From positions 26,520,213-26,584,212 of the forward strand of contig NC_088202.1 in the NCBI RefSeq assembly GCF_037126465.1: DNA of 64,000 nucleotides, written 5' to 3'. Shown piece by piece: positions 1 through 11,325 of this stretch. Source of the DNA: Ornithodoros turicata (taxonomy: Eukaryota > Arthropoda > Arachnida > Ixodida > Argasidae). Both the position numbers and the translations under genes were made by a program. Position 1 is the stretch's first letter. Each line of letters opens with the position of its first letter. The notes under the pieces are model-generated. The model worked only from the letters and a program-made list of their open reading frames with translations, was not told the origin of the DNA and did not search any database.

Positions 1-703
1 ATATGTTCTTTGCAATCTTCGCACTCACTACACTTTCCCCTGAGAACACCGAAAATATCCTTGTTTGCTAGCGACATCTAGCTTTTCCGTTCTTTTTGAC
101 GATACTATGATAAACGCGAGGAAAACCACTGATTAAAACAGATTACACTTGTTAACGGACGGACGACGAGCGTTAAGCGTTTCAAGGAAACCGCTCTGAG
201 TGTGGATAGACCTAGACCAGGCTCGGCTACGCAGAGAAATCGGAAATCTTGGTGGTTGCGGCATTGGCAATGGTTTTCCACCCTTTAGAAAGAAACATAC
301 TATCAGTATTCCAGACTGCGAACTTATAATCTGTGTTCATACAGCATTGATAACATGTAGTCGAACGATAAGACAAGAAACGATACATTTAACAAACGAT
401 AAGAAACTAACAAAGAAATTATCGTTGGAGATTTCGCTTAGAAGTTACAGTGTCGGAGTAGAGGGTACATTTATAAGTTACAACAAGCTGTTTTTGTTTT
501 TTCCGAGATGTAACTTCTATTCGTCTTGTAAAGACATGACCTTGGTCGCTTTTAACCTCTAAATATACGTTACAGTGGTGTAACCTATAAGAAATCTCGA
601 AATGTACGTCTATATAGAAGTTACATGTTTCTAAAAGCTACAATAAAAGGTACGGGTTTAAGAGTGTTGACGCACGGACTTCTGCTGCCTCAGAATAACG
701 AAT
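1..703. other. no recognisable gene
   Basis: Moderately AT-rich sequence with short ORFs of up to 120 codons that match no family I recognise and lack splice or promoter context. I see nothing to annotate as a gene. Confidence 0.4.
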
Positions 704-902
704 TTATGCCAGAGAAACCTGCGAAAAAATTGTGGTTACAAAGCACTGCGTAACAAAATAAATACGACCATGCAAACTTTCGACTCATTCCATCGCTATA
801 GCGCATATGAAATGAACGAAGACGAAACTTTGCGTGGTCGTATTTATTTTTTACGCAGTGCATGACAACCGCGATTTTTTCGCACATAAAATGACATAAA
901 TC
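704..902. repeat. palindromic foldback (MITE-like)
   Basis: The arms at about 722-785 and 818-882 are imperfect reverse complements of each other: GCGAAAAAAT, then CACTGCGTAA, then AAATAAATACGACCA in the left arm recur inverted in the right arm. Outer TTATG motifs on both sides suggest the element reaches about 704-902. Short ORFs here simply read through the palindrome. No target duplication was identified. Confidence 0.6.
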
Positions 903-1178
903 ATGTACTGCGTGGTGGTAGAACGCAGTGTCTCTCAAGTAGATATGCCGTCACACGCGAAAATTTGATCGACCTTTTACAGCTTCCAACCTGTACAGAT
1001 GCTAAACTGAATTATTGGCTAACGTTCCAGGTCAAAGTTGCGACTATAAGTAACCGGCACAGTCAATGAACACAAGAAATGGAACATCATTTGAGACAAT
1101 GTTTTGAACCCTTTTAAACTAACATAACGTATAGAATGGTAGAAAATCGAGTGAACCGGTATGGAAATATGAAGGAAA

Positions 1179-1289
1179 ATGCCTCAAGACGAGAGGCGCC
1201 GATATTTCGAACAGAAACTGTAAGAACAAGCGCCCAGAAGAAGAAAAGTCTCTGTTCGAAATATCGTCGGCTCTCGTCCTGAGGAACTT
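1179..1289. repeat. inverted-repeat hairpin with CGATATTTCGAACAG arms
   Basis: The left arm has CTCAAGACGAGAG followed by GCCGATATTTCGAACAG. The right arm is its near-perfect reverse complement, ending CTCTCGTCCTGAGG. The arms resemble motifs at the ends of Penelope-like repeats (GACGAG, then a stem, then CGAAC) but lack the full CTGANGA and GAAAC hammerhead cores. Confidence 0.45.
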
Positions 1290-1984
1290 CCCCGAATATT
1301 AACTAAAATAATTTACGTCGACACAGTGATCAAGAAACGTCCAGTGGTAAAGTGTTAGTATGTAGGGGTGAAAATATTTTGGTGCAGTACCGGCAACAGA
1401 CTATGCCGCCAAAGTGTCGTTGCCTATATCTCACACACGACATTCGACATTTGTTTTTCAATAATTGTGTTTTTGTCTTCTTTCAGGGAAAACGACGTGT
1501 GTGTCTTCTTTCTTTTTAGCCCTAGCGTTTCCCGTACGGAACTACATCCGAAAGTACATATTATGATACTTAGGCTGCACTTAGGCTGCTTTCAGTGAAT
1601 CAAGTTAGTTGTCTGAAAATACCAGTTGTAACTTCATCACATTGTAGGCAGTGTTATAACGGAGTTGTCTCGCAAATGCTCTTCGTCGACTATTTGGGGT
1701 CCCTACACTAGTTTTGAACTGTGGGACATCTCCTTGTGAAACACAATACTGTATTGATATCCCTGTATGCGCAAATAAACCATCAATCTGAAAATCTGAA
1801 GAACGTGTGGATAGCCAAACCACTACAACTGCCAAACAAGCGAAAGTTTATCAAAGAAGACCTCATCAGATATGTTGGTTGACTTGGCCTCGGTCAAGAT
1901 TGTGCGGTATAAACTGAGACTTTTACGTGCACTTACCAAAATTTGCAATGGAACAACTTACACTACTGGAAGGACTAACAAAGA

Positions 1985-2240
1985 AGGAGCAGTGCGTTGG
2001 TGTTGGTGCTAACGAAAGAGCTCACCGTTGTCGGGCTCACAGAGGTGGTTAACGCCACGACTGACACTCTGGGCGTCCTGGGCCGCCTTCTAAGGGAAAT
2101 GTGCCGACATATGTGTGACCGCATTTGATAAAAACACATGAAAGACCGCAGACAGCACAGCAGGCACCGTGACTGGGACCCGAATACCTCCCCGTCTCGT
2201 CGTGGCGAGCGCGGCAACCACCACTGAGCCACGCGAGCTC
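1985..2240 (-). repeat. tRNA-derived SINE, degraded
   Basis: Read on the minus strand from about 2240, the sequence begins with a tRNA-like head: GCGTGGCTCAGTGGTGG resembles an A box and GGTATTCGGGTCCC a mutated B box. The body (GCTGTCTGCGG, TGTCGGCACATTTCCC, AGGCGGCCCAGGACGC) is typical of SINEs I know from tick genomes. The ORFs over it are not genes. Confidence 0.6.
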
Positions 2241-2469
2241 GTAACAGGGCCTTGGAATCAGTTTATTAGTACCGCGTTTTTTGTATATCACGAGCCCTGT
2301 CCATGAAGCCGATTTCACCGCGAGTTTCAAAGGGTCACCGTTTGGAGCGCCGGCCGAAATGCATGCCGGTACCTGTAGTCATAGCTCGGAATTTTTCCAT
2401 CGCTTATGTATGCGCGGCGCGATTTTATACCCTTTGAGCCCTTGCTTTTTCCACTTTTCTCTGTGAAAG

Positions 2470-5070
2470 ATGGGAGGCTTCACGCGTTGCGTTCCCGGCT
2501 GTTACGAAAATAGCACCAAGCGCAAAGGTCTCGGCTTTTACAACTTTCCCACGAACAAAACACGAAGAAACGAATGGATATGGCGTATTGGCAGGAGAGG
2601 AAACAGCGGCAGGTAAGTTGCATCCGTGGCTTCGTTTGCCCTGTATTTTGTCCTGTTAGGCGCGTGCAACATGGTAACGGCCATAATATTGTGTCGACAT
2701 AGGGCTTCCTTGTAATATCATTTAAGTATTTTGACCACGTACTCGTTGTCATTCTCAATAGCTTTGACATAGCATTATACGCTCCCTCGCTGTACGCGCA
2801 AAAAGCACTACCAAAGGTATTGGAATGAGAACGAGTACGTGCTGAGCGTTCTATGCGAACGGGGCCGGAGTTGAAATATTTCCTGTAACGATGTTAGTTT
2901 CCTAGTGGTTCGTCCGCTTTCTTTCATTGCCTTTGTTACTGTCACATATTCGTGATATTATAGCGGATGTGTATCTGTGTATTTTTTGTTTGTTCGTTTG
3001 AGAAGCAGCGCGCTTGACAAAAGAAAGAAAACGAGAACAGGACGAAAAACAGAACATCTTGTGCAGCTTGAGTTACAGACATGCGCTGCATGCGACACCT
3101 GCATGCGCTGCAAGCAACACCTGCATCTAACTCAAGTACTTCCAGGATAGCCTACCCCCTTTTCATTTATCGCTCCTTTTGTGAGGCGCTCTGTTTCCAC
3201 AAGATAAACACCCAGTAGATTGGTATTGTACTAGCACACAAGGATTACTGTTCAGGGCTCGTTATTTTATTCCCCCCATTCCATCCAGCAATGGGGTAGA
3301 GTATCGCCTGTGGCAATGAAACTCCCCACTCTCCAAGGTCGAAAATAAAGTTGTTGTTGTTGTGAACGAATGGTCAACGCACGTTTTTCTTGCAGGTACT
3401 CAGAATTCCTTGCTACAGATGGTCATAGAGTCTGCGGTCTTCACTTCAAGGCTGGTGTGAAACATATATGAATCGTACCCCAACATTTTTGTCTGCTGGG
3501 GCCAATTGCTAACAAATGCCCGCGGTCAGCAAGGTTGCAGAAGAAGCAATCGCAACAGTCGCTACGATTTTTCTTCATTGTGGTACACAGTATGTCCAAT
3601 GCGTTCTGTTCTATTCGAGTTTTGTTATCATGCATGCATTCTCATAGTGAGCACTCATTTATTGCCAGGAGCTCGAGTTGAATGAAGATGTGACAGGACT
3701 GTGTCACCTGAGTCATTCACGGACGGCTACCCTGACCAAAGCACAGATGATAACTATTGACTGCCGTCTGAGGCAAATGACCCTTCAGCAGTGGAATATC
3801 AAAGAACACCACATCGAACGGGAAAAGGAACATGAAGAGCTCCTCAAAGCAAAGGATGTGCAGCTTAATGAAATGCGTGTGGAATGTCACAGGAAGGAGG
3901 GCGAGACATAGCGCAAAGAGCTGGAGATCTTTGCAGAGCACCAGCGCAACCTGTGGTTGCTCGCGCAGTTTCGGTCTGCGTATAAAACTATGAAAGCAGC
4001 ACAGCAAAACATAGCTGAAAACTGCATACCGTACGACGTCCTTAAAGCGACTGTTAGAAACCTCCAGTACTACATAAGGTTCGCGTCACCAGCCTTGTTG
4101 GAAAACTTCTACAAGATCTTTGAACCTTATATGAAGCAACTTCGCTTCTGGCAAATGAGGAAAGCCGCAGTGCTTCAAGACGAAACGAAATGTGTTGTTC
4201 CATTGAAAGATCCGTTTATCGTGACTTTAATACGTTTGCGCCATGGCCTAGACGGTGCTAATCTTGCTCGCAGGTATGTACACACACTTTAATTTAAGTA
4301 GTACTCCCCTGCCTGTCCAGACACCAATTCTTGGAAGCTACTGCGTCCCGTATATGCACGACGTGGATCGACTTTCTTTAAACAGGCTTTTGTGAGCATG
4401 CTCAACTAGACACTGAAGAGCATGTGCATGCAACAGAGTGCTGATAATCTTATTAAAATATCACAGGTCCCCGCATGGATGTCCGCAGATCTCTGCGACG
4501 GGTACCGCCCAGCAGTTCTCCAAGCGAAACGCTACAGCACAGTTGATGGGATACCGGACTGCAGAGAGATTTTCATTAAAAAGCCGTCATCGTACAGGGT
4601 ATAGAGTGAAACGTATTCTCTGTACAAAAGGGCCAGCACCATGAACGGCCTTGTTGTTTGCAACCCTGCAGGCTTTGTTACTTTTGTATCAGACTTGATT
4701 TCTGGGTCAATCAACTTACTCTTGAACCTAGTGTGCTAAAAAAGTTTGAGCCTGGCAGAAGTATCATGGCAGATCGCGCCTTTCAAATCGATAAGGAATG
4801 TTAGCTGGGGCAGGAGGCAGGGGGAATAGGCCAACATTTCTAAAGGGAAAGAGCCAGCTGTCTCTGTCAAAAGAGGTTGAGACACGCAGGATTGCGAGTC
4901 TTCGCATTCATATTGAACGTGTCAAAGGCAAAGTCGAGTCCTTCAAGATCTTGTCACAACTGTTTCCGAACACGATATCACAAGAAGTGAACAAGGTGTG
5001 GCATGTCTGTGCAAGACTTGTGGATGTTGTTGACCAGCTACTAGTGGACAAAATATCTGAACCGCTGTAG
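2470..5070 (+). pseudogene. THAP-domain DDE (PIF/Harbinger-like) transposase, decayed
   Basis: Exon 1 (2470-2612) starts at an ATG and encodes the first half of a THAP zinc finger (CVPGCYENS, then FYNFP), ending AG|GTAAGT. Exon 2 starts at 3396 and, in phase, gives the second half (HRVCGLHF, the C-x2-H pair). From an acceptor at 3668 follows a lysine/glutamate-rich, coiled-coil-like stretch, then the HTH_Tnp_4-like segment FIVTLIRLRHGL near 4222. The DDE region has DCREIFIKKPSS near 4557, GFVTFVSDL near 4670 and the conserved ETRRIASLRIHIERVKG near 4885. TAG at 3909, a stop after SSYRV (4605) and a frame change near 4800 break it; the second half of the HTH is not found. Classification rests on recalled family motifs. 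Confidence 0.75.
3262..3357 (+). repeat. SINE 3' end with (TTG)n tail
   Basis: GCAATGGGGTAGAGTATCGC, then TGAAACTCCCCACTCTCC, then AAAATAAAGTTGTTGTTG match the 3' end of tick-type SINEs. The fragment lies inside the transposase intron 2613-3395 and is truncated at its 5' side. Confidence 0.55.
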
Positions 5071-5282
5071 TGTAAGACATGCTTGGTCAGTCAACGAGCC
5101 TGGAATTGTCATTTGTTCAACTTATGTAGTTCCTCCCAGAAAACCTGTATACTTTTCCTGTGTCATTGGGAACTAATGTGAGGTCATTACTAAACAACTA
5201 ATAATCACATACTCCCTGGTGGAAGTGTCATAGAATGAAAAGTAAATGTGGCAAAATGAGGTACCTGTTCTGGCCCTTTTAT

Positions 5283-7124
5283 TCACTGCACGCTGTTCGG
5301 CTTACTTCTGCATGATGCAGTAGCAATGCGCGGTACGACGTACTCAGAGTAAAAATGTCTCAATGATCTCGTAACACTGAGATAATAGCTCTTGTCAAAC
5401 TTTACAGCAACCTCCACCGAAGGCCTATAATTCTGGTAAATGAACAGCACTTCTGAACTGATGGATGTTGCTTCCATTTGGAACTGCAACTGTGTGTAAA
5501 AGGGGTTCATACGGAGCTAAACGGAGTCTCTCATTTTTCAAGTGCTGCACTGTAAGCCGTTGGACACTGAGGGGCCAATTCACTTCTATGATCTTCTTTT
5601 CGCAGTACTCGCATTTGATTCCGTCTGTGCTTGCGCCCACAAAGGCACAGCCAGGAAGCACACAGAGTCCTTGTTCCACAGCCAGTGAGTTTCTGTGGCT
5701 GGCCGTGTGTTGTGCCAGGTAGCTTGCCTTTGCAACAACCTCCATATCGAGTGCCCTCTTCATAGCATCAGTCTCGACACACTGTTTCTTCAGCACTGTA
5801 TGAACCAGCGGTACCGCTTTGTGCGGTCTTGGCTTTCGGTCAGTTGCTTTTATCCATGTGAATACCCTGTGGGCTGAGGACGAAGTAATCATTCCAGCTC
5901 TGTATTTTGACCACATGTTGCACATGCTTTGCCCACGAGTAATAACCTCAACCTGAGCAGCAACTTCAAGACTGCAAGGAAGGTGCTGATCAACTTCATG
6001 ATTTGTAGCCAGACGTTCAGGCGTGCATCCAAGCATTCAGAGCAACTTCGTTGCTCTGAATGACATCTGCTAAGCAGTTCATTCCATTCAGTCTACAGTG
6101 CCGCTCAATGCCGTCCAGTTGTGTACAAGGCATCGCACAGCTGCACAGCTTAGCCTCTCCGTTGTGTCCTTCGCAAGATCTAGAGCGTCTATGGTTCGTG
6201 GTACCGCTTTTGGGTCTCGCGGTGTGTACCATTGCATTGGGCCTTCAATGCAGGACTTATCTTCAGGAACACTCTTCAGCTCATGCGTCGTGCTATGTAC
6301 TACAGCATATAGGATGTTTGCAGACACCGCTAGTCCCTGATTTGCATTCGCAGAGTCCTGAGGATATGCTTCCCGTTGCTTTGTCCCCAGGTGAAAAAGG
6401 TCTGCAATCTCATGTGGTTTATGAAATCATTTCCACTTGAAACCACTTTGAACCAATTTGTACGTAAGCGGTTTAAAATGGAAATGGTTTCATGAACCAC
6501 TTGAGATTGCAGACTTTTTCCACCAGGGTCAACCACCAACTTCACCTTATAGGTATATGAGACAGTAGAGGTCTGCATGGTAGCAAGTACATCAGCTCGG
6601 ACCAGTGTATTCGGGCTGGAAGGGTCCTCGAACAACTCCAGCTTCTTAATGTGTCCAAATGTAAACAGTCGCAAGCCTCCATCCTTATATTTCGCTGCTT
6701 CGTGCTTTTTGACGCACTTGGAAGAATGCACATCACTGTACAGTCCTAGTGTCCGAGTCTTCCAGCAGCCCTGCACATACATACTGCAAAAATGTTGATA
6801 AGTCTGCTTTCCGAAGAATGGATACAGACTGTGCGTGGAGATGTCCATCTTCCTTGGTTTTCCAATTGCTGCAATGGGGTGGGTGAAGCAAGCTTCAGCC
6901 CTTGCACCTAAAAATTCAGAAAACATGGTTGGTACCCTGTAGGACAGGGGACCTTCTTCGCAGTTGCTTCTGCAGTCGTGGCACATGCCGCGCAGCAATC
7001 GGCTAACGTTGTGCAGGTAATCGGATGAAGATTGCGGCATGTTCTCTTCGTGCAGCAGAAATATGCTGTCGTACGACATTCGCATTGTTAATTTCTTCGT
7101 TTTTACGTCGTTATCCTGAGCCAT
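5283..7124 (-). pseudogene. YqaJ-like viral-recombinase-type nuclease of ISL2EU, decayed
   Basis: Minus strand. The N-terminal half (7124 to about 6530) contains an Arg/Cys-rich region (LLRGMCHDCRSNCEEGP). A middle part in other frames has SCIEGPMQWYTPRDPKAVPR. The C-terminal part (6036-5425) is the YqaJ domain: MWSKYRAGMITSS, then ALDMEVVAKASYL, then FVGASTDGI, CEYCEKK and IIEVNWP, corresponding to the family's R-x-T-S, E-x-x-A, G-A-S-x-D-G and E-[VI]-K blocks. The final Lys of E-x-K is Asn (EVN), so a catalytic residue appears lost. It needs at least two frame changes and is interrupted at 6392-6522. It runs convergent to the transposase. Such proteins are thought to assist transposition; that role is inferred. 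Confidence 0.7.
6392..6522. mobile_element. 131-bp foldback MITE inside the YqaJ gene
   Basis: The ends are inverted repeats (TGAAAAAGGTCTGCAATCTC on the left; the reverse complement on the right begins TGGAAAAAGTCTGCAATCTC), and the whole insert folds on itself. It is flanked by CCAGG direct repeats at 6387-6391 and 6523-6527, a plausible 5-bp target duplication. The insertion replaces the reading frame of the nuclease gene with palindromic sequence. Confidence 0.65.
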
Positions 7125-8654
7125 TTACATATTTATGCCTCGATGTGCGGCCTCGTACATATCAGAATACAGTGTTCTTTTTTTAATTCAATACAGAGCG
7201 CTACACAAAAGGAGAGATAAAAGACTGACGCTCCATGAAGCGTTCTGTCCTCAACAAACAAAAATACCATTTGGCATTTGCAGTAGCCGAACGGAGAAGC
7301 TGAAAGAACACACCGATGAGGCAGTGATATCAATAAAACCACTAAACAAGTTAGAATACTAGCTTTGGTCTCCCGTCATATTAAATATTAAATCTAAGAC
7401 ACTTTTCGAACAAGCTGTGCACCTGTTTGAGCACCCCTCAGGCGGAGGGACAACTGATATCTTGAAATCGCCATCATTGCGTTTCATATGCAGACCACAG
7501 GCAGATGCTGGAGAAGCCGCATGGTGATGTCAATAGTCACAAATTATGATCAGAGCAGGTGCACAAGGAAAGGATTCGGAACGAGTGTGACACGAAGCGA
7601 TGATGTTTATACGTCGAGGAAAAACGGAGAGAAATACCAAAATGGTAGAAGTAGTACTACCGTGTGCTTCATCGAGTGCTACCCTGCTAGGCTTTGGCGT
7701 TTGGCCGATGCGTGTCGCCTGCAGGGCAAGCGAGACCGGCATCTTTCTTCGCTCTCTCTCTTTTTCTTTTTTGTTTTTTTTTTTTGTGCAGTGGGTAATT
7801 TGTCATTGAAGTAACCGTCTTACTGCTCAGGATCGTCTTTCGATGGACATACTGGATGTCTCAAAGCTAAAGCGGTTAGAAACACAGGCGTTATCTCGAT
7901 GGTGAGTTGATACCCCAAGCAATTTCCCCCTTTAGTGTTGGTTGTATACGTAATCAAATTAAGCTGAGACACATCGCTCTTCATTCTGACTCAGAGGCAA
8001 GCAGGACTCTTCGAATTTGCGTAAGCTCGCAAGACAAGCAATGTATAATATCTGTTTTCTATAAGGAAGGAAACTCCAGTGCTGCGTGCTCAGAGGTGGA
8101 CGTCCTGAATGTACAGGGAAATTAAGGTATAGTCTCACTTCACCGCTTGACGTGATAGCAAAGCCGTGGCACTGCTGTCGTGTTTGGTGGCTAAAGTCGG
8201 TGTTTGCAGTTGTTACTAAAACGCAATGCTGCAAAGTGATGTAGTTCTTTGATGTGTCACGCTGTACAGAAACACCAAACACACCCCAAACACCCTGCGG
8301 TTAGACTTCCACATTACACGAGCTTTATTTTTCTTGTTTCCGTCGGAACACTTATTTTGTCGTTGTTTGGGTCACCTATAGATTGTTTTCTTTTGAAAAT
8401 AAAGAGAAGATAACTCCGAAGGCTCTCAGTAGATTTCGTTTTGGTTTGACTTCTTGAGACATGCCAGTCTTTGGACAATTGGGACAATTGCCAATAGGGA
8501 ATCAAAGTTAATAGAAAAGACAAAGAAGCCAAATAACGTCCAAATGAGGTCAAAACACAGGCACGTTCCATTTTTATAAGGGAATTCTCAGTATTTCCAG
8601 AAGTTCATGAATTAGCTAAACATTCCTAAACAAACAGATTTTTTCCGACAAGAT
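7125..8654. other. no recognisable gene
   Basis: Only short ORFs are present, and a T-rich tract lies near 7755-7785. The right end of the ISL2EU element is presumably here, but no inverted terminal repeat was seen. Confidence 0.35.
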
Positions 8655-8832
8655 ACGGCAAGCTCAGGGTCGCGGGTTCGATCCCAGCCGGGTAGCAATG
8701 TGGGGGAGGTAAGCATTGCTTACAGCACCGTGTGTCGGAGATTTCCGGCGCACGTCAAAAGAACCCCCAGGTGGTCCAAATTATCCGCAGTCCTACCCTG
8801 CGGCACGTGTAACATGCCGCCACACTGCGCAG
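8655..8832 (+). repeat. tRNA-derived SINE (Ruka-like), 5'-truncated
   Basis: GGTCGCGGGTTCGATCCCAG is an intact Pol III B box. It is followed by GGAGATTTCCGGCGCACGTC, then AACCCCCAGGTGGTCCAAAT and a ccgcagtcctaccctgcggc-type segment, the order seen in tick SINEs such as Ruka. The A box is missing, so the copy is truncated at its 5' side. Family name is from memory. Confidence 0.65.
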
Positions 8833-9059
8833 ACAAAGCTTACGTGTAACATCACAGTTCCATTATACTACAAGTGTTATTAGTTTCGTGGATAAATCAC
8901 AAACAATATTTCATACATAGTACATTAAATAAAGCAGAAGGGAGAGAAGAGAAGGGAGAGAGAATTTTGGGCTATTTTTCTCCAGAAAAATAGCCCAAAG
9001 CCAAAGCCAAATCGTCGTTGGGCCGGCCAGAAAAGAACTTCAATGTCTGAGTAAGCTCA

Positions 9060-9525
9060 GGGGTGGTGACTATCCTCTGTGGTGTAGAAAACGCCTGTTT
9101 GAAAGTCTGAGATAATGATCGATGGTGATGATCCTGTCACCACCCCAAAAGGCTCTGGGTGTTCCAGGATGAGCATAACTCAGTAGATCGGCTCCCAAGA
9201 CGCCCCATACATGCTCACTATGTGCTGACAAAACGAAGTCCACAAGGACGGTGGTACTTTGAAGTGCGTAAAGATGGTCACCTTGGCGTCGATGAGCGTC
9301 CCAGACTATCACTTCATCTGCTGCGCTGGGTCTTTGCTTAGATGCTCGGGTGCACAAATTGCAATAAAAAGTCACATTTCCAAATTACACAAAGTGTTAT
9401 TGTCTCTTCCCTTGTTTATGTGTCTCACGGTCTTCATGTTCGTCATATACTAGCTCGTCTGCGCCGTTTTCCTTTTGGCCATCTCAATCACGTCATGGGA
9501 AATTTAAGGAAGATTTTCATTCGCA
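9060..9525 (-). repeat. dispersed repeat R450, copy 1
   Basis: Reverse-complemented, this stretch is similar along its length to 23690-24120 (shared blocks: GGCGCAGACGAGCTAGTATA, GGAAATGTGACT, GCACTTCAA, TATGCTCATCCTGGAACA). A 101-codon ORF on the minus strand resembles one in the other copy (HLYALQ and SAHS blocks), but there are stops and no known domain, so I treat it as a non-coding or long-dead repeat. Confidence 0.5.
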
Positions 9526-9770
9526 TACAAATAGGGGGAGGGGAACTTATTGTCAGAAGAAAAAAAAAACGATAAAAGAGGAACGGGGATGTAAGATTCA
9601 TTCAATGAAACTCCAGGAGAGCTACATCCTCCAGAAGACCTTCATAGCTTCGTATACCTATCGCTAAAATCGGCCTGCATCAACCTGAATGCACGGGTAC
9701 ATAGTAGATGGCCTTACGCACATGAGATTCCTTCTTTGTGCTTTATCTCTTCCTGTCGGTTGTGATTTAC

Positions 9771-9812
9771 CAAAGATGAGAGCACACACAAAGATGGTAC
9801 AAAGGTAGACAT
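9771..9812 (-). pseudogene. signal-peptide-like first exon, copy A (1-nt deletion)
   Basis: The ATG at 9812-9810 opens MSTFVPSLCVLSSL and ends at a donor GTAAAT. Aligned with the exon at 17233-17275 it is one base shorter just after the second codon, so the hydrophobic leader of copy B is read out of frame. The duplicated promoter may drive nothing useful. No downstream exon was recognised. Confidence 0.45.
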
Positions 9813-9973
9813 GGTGTCAGAGCATCCGATCGACTTCGTGGGAAGAATCATGAAATCGCTCGTTTGGGACAAATACGGGGAAATGCACGTAGCCCTACGG
9901 GCAACATCGAAGCAGTTTGTCTTTTGAAACGGTCGGTGTGACTGAGAGTCCCTAGGACGTCGCTCAGTATATA

Positions 9974-10338
9974 CGGGGTGTCCCTAGAAACGTGTGATTA
10001 AATTATAACTTAAAAAGTTACTCCACCCAGAGCCACGCGGTCAACGGTATTTATTCTTTGTAAGTTTTGACACCTCCTGACGTGAATGTAACCTAACTTA
10101 AGTTTTATTATGTCAGTTTTATTATGGCATGCGCTCGACACTGATGGGGTAAGAAAGCGGCCGTTCCTTGGTAAATTTCCGAGTTCGGATCGTAAAACAA
10201 TGATCATCAATTTTAAATTAGATGACATTCGCATCAGGGAGTGGCAAAAACATGGTAAGAACAAATACCGTTGACCGCATCATTCCAGTTGGCGTAGTTT
10301 TTATTATAACTTAATGACACGTTTGCTGTGACACCGTG
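9974..10338. mobile_element. 365-bp mariner-type MITE, internally deleted
   Basis: Ends CGGGGTGTCCC and (reverse) ACGGTGTCACA are diverged versions of the CAGGGTGTCCCA ends of the copies at 25767 and 58067. Inner parts share ACGCGGTCAACGG and the reverse of CCGTTGACCGCAT. TA lies on both sides (9972-9973, 10339-10340), as expected for Tc1/mariner-type insertion. Confidence 0.7.
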
Positions 10339-10599
10339 TATGTGCGTATGGCGGTACATGACCTCTCCAAGCACGTGTTGTTGCTCGAGAACGTTCCTGG
10401 AAATCACCTCATGAACGCGACTAAGCGGAATTCCAGGGCCACATCTAATGGATTCGGCGTAAGACTAGACTTTGCTGCGCACTTTTCGCTGTGTTACAAA
10501 CATGTGTTATAAACGCTGAGAGAGGACGCGAAAGAGTTAGTGGAACCTCGCTAAATTTTGCAGCTCTCCGCGAAATGGCTTCCCAACATCTGTTTTAAG

Positions 10600-11325
10600 T
10601 GCTCGGAAAAGTAGTATAAGTGCTTAAATTCGCGGGCTCAATAATTCGCGAATTTGTGAGAAGCCAGGATCAGGCAATTATTCGCGGAACCTTAAATTCG
10701 CGGTACCGCCCTGCGTCCACCCTGCATCTTAGGGGCCATCCACCTTGAACTTCTTGGAAGAAGCTAATAAGAGGTATCCCAACTGGGTAACTCGTTCAAT
10801 TTGTCTTCCTTTTGAGCACTACTGCCTGCAAGGGATGCGATTAAGGGGTCCTACTCGGCTCGTATCTGTGCCAATTCCCCAATTACCCTGTCTCCCGTCA
10901 TTCCTGTCATCGCATCGAGCAGGTGCGATTGGCACTTGGTAGTGATGCGACAACTTTTCCAAAGGTCTATACGCGTGACAGAGTGCATACGCGCTTTCTG
11001 GATGATCCAGGCTTACAAGGACCCGGAATCACGGGAGGCTTACATCCGCGGGGGATTCGTACGTGAAGGCAGGACTACAGTCTCCAGTTGCAGCGGCGAA
11101 CGGAACACTTTGCGAAGCAATGCAGTGTAACAGCGTAAGAAACTCCGTATACATAAGTTGTCTCAGCGTCCTGGGTCAAATTTCTTACATATTTCTTTCA
11201 CGTATTTTTCTGTCATTGGTTCGAATATTTCGCGGGACTTTAAATTCGCGAAAAAAGGGCGTTCGCGAATTTCGCGAAAAATAGGTCCTCGCGAAAATTA
11301 CTACTTATACAGTATTTCACCACGT
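10600..11325. repeat. repeat with TTCGCGAA-rich arms
   Basis: The left arm (about 10605-10712) has GTAGTATAAGTG, TTAAATTCGCGG and AATTCGCGAATTTG. The right arm (about 11225-11320) has TTTAAATTCGCG, then GTTCGCGAATTTCGCG, and ends AATTACTACTTATACAGTAT, the inverse of the left start. This looks like a non-autonomous DNA element whose subterminal arms repeat the self-complementary motif TTCGCGAA. The 10.7-11.2 kb interior holds no recognisable gene. Confidence 0.5.

Larger units (their letters stand above)
2470..7124. mobile_element. ISL2EU-type (IS4EU) DNA transposon remnant
   Basis: Two convergent broken genes form one unit: a THAP plus DDE_Tnp_4-like transposase on the plus strand (2470-5070) and a YqaJ-nuclease protein on the minus strand (7124-5283), with only about 210 bases between their ends. 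A THAP transposase paired with a YqaJ-like nuclease is the documented coding arrangement of ISL2EU transposons. Both genes carry stops and frameshifts, a SINE fragment lies in the transposase intron and a MITE interrupts the nuclease, so the copy is dead. I could not find terminal inverted repeats or a target duplication, so the real element extends beyond these limits. Confidence 0.7.
9750..10591 (-). promoter_or_regulatory. 5' region of a secreted-protein gene, copy A (TATA box split by MITE)
   Basis: Minus strand. Leaving out the MITE at 9974-10338, this is collinear with 16875-17300 on the plus strand: TTGGGAAG..CATTTC, then GATGTGGCCCTGGA, then ACACGTGCTT, the TATATACTGAG box, AGGGACTC, AACGAGCGATTTCATGATTC and GCTCTGACACCATGTCT. 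The MITE lies directly upstream of, and inside, the TATATA tract, with TA duplicated on both sides. The short donor-like GTAAGC after the 5' UTR in copy B is absent here. Confidence 0.6.

Noticed and set aside
2049..2330. 93-codon minus ORF with Cys residues
   Set aside because: It reads through a tRNA-derived SINE, whose head and body are recognisable.
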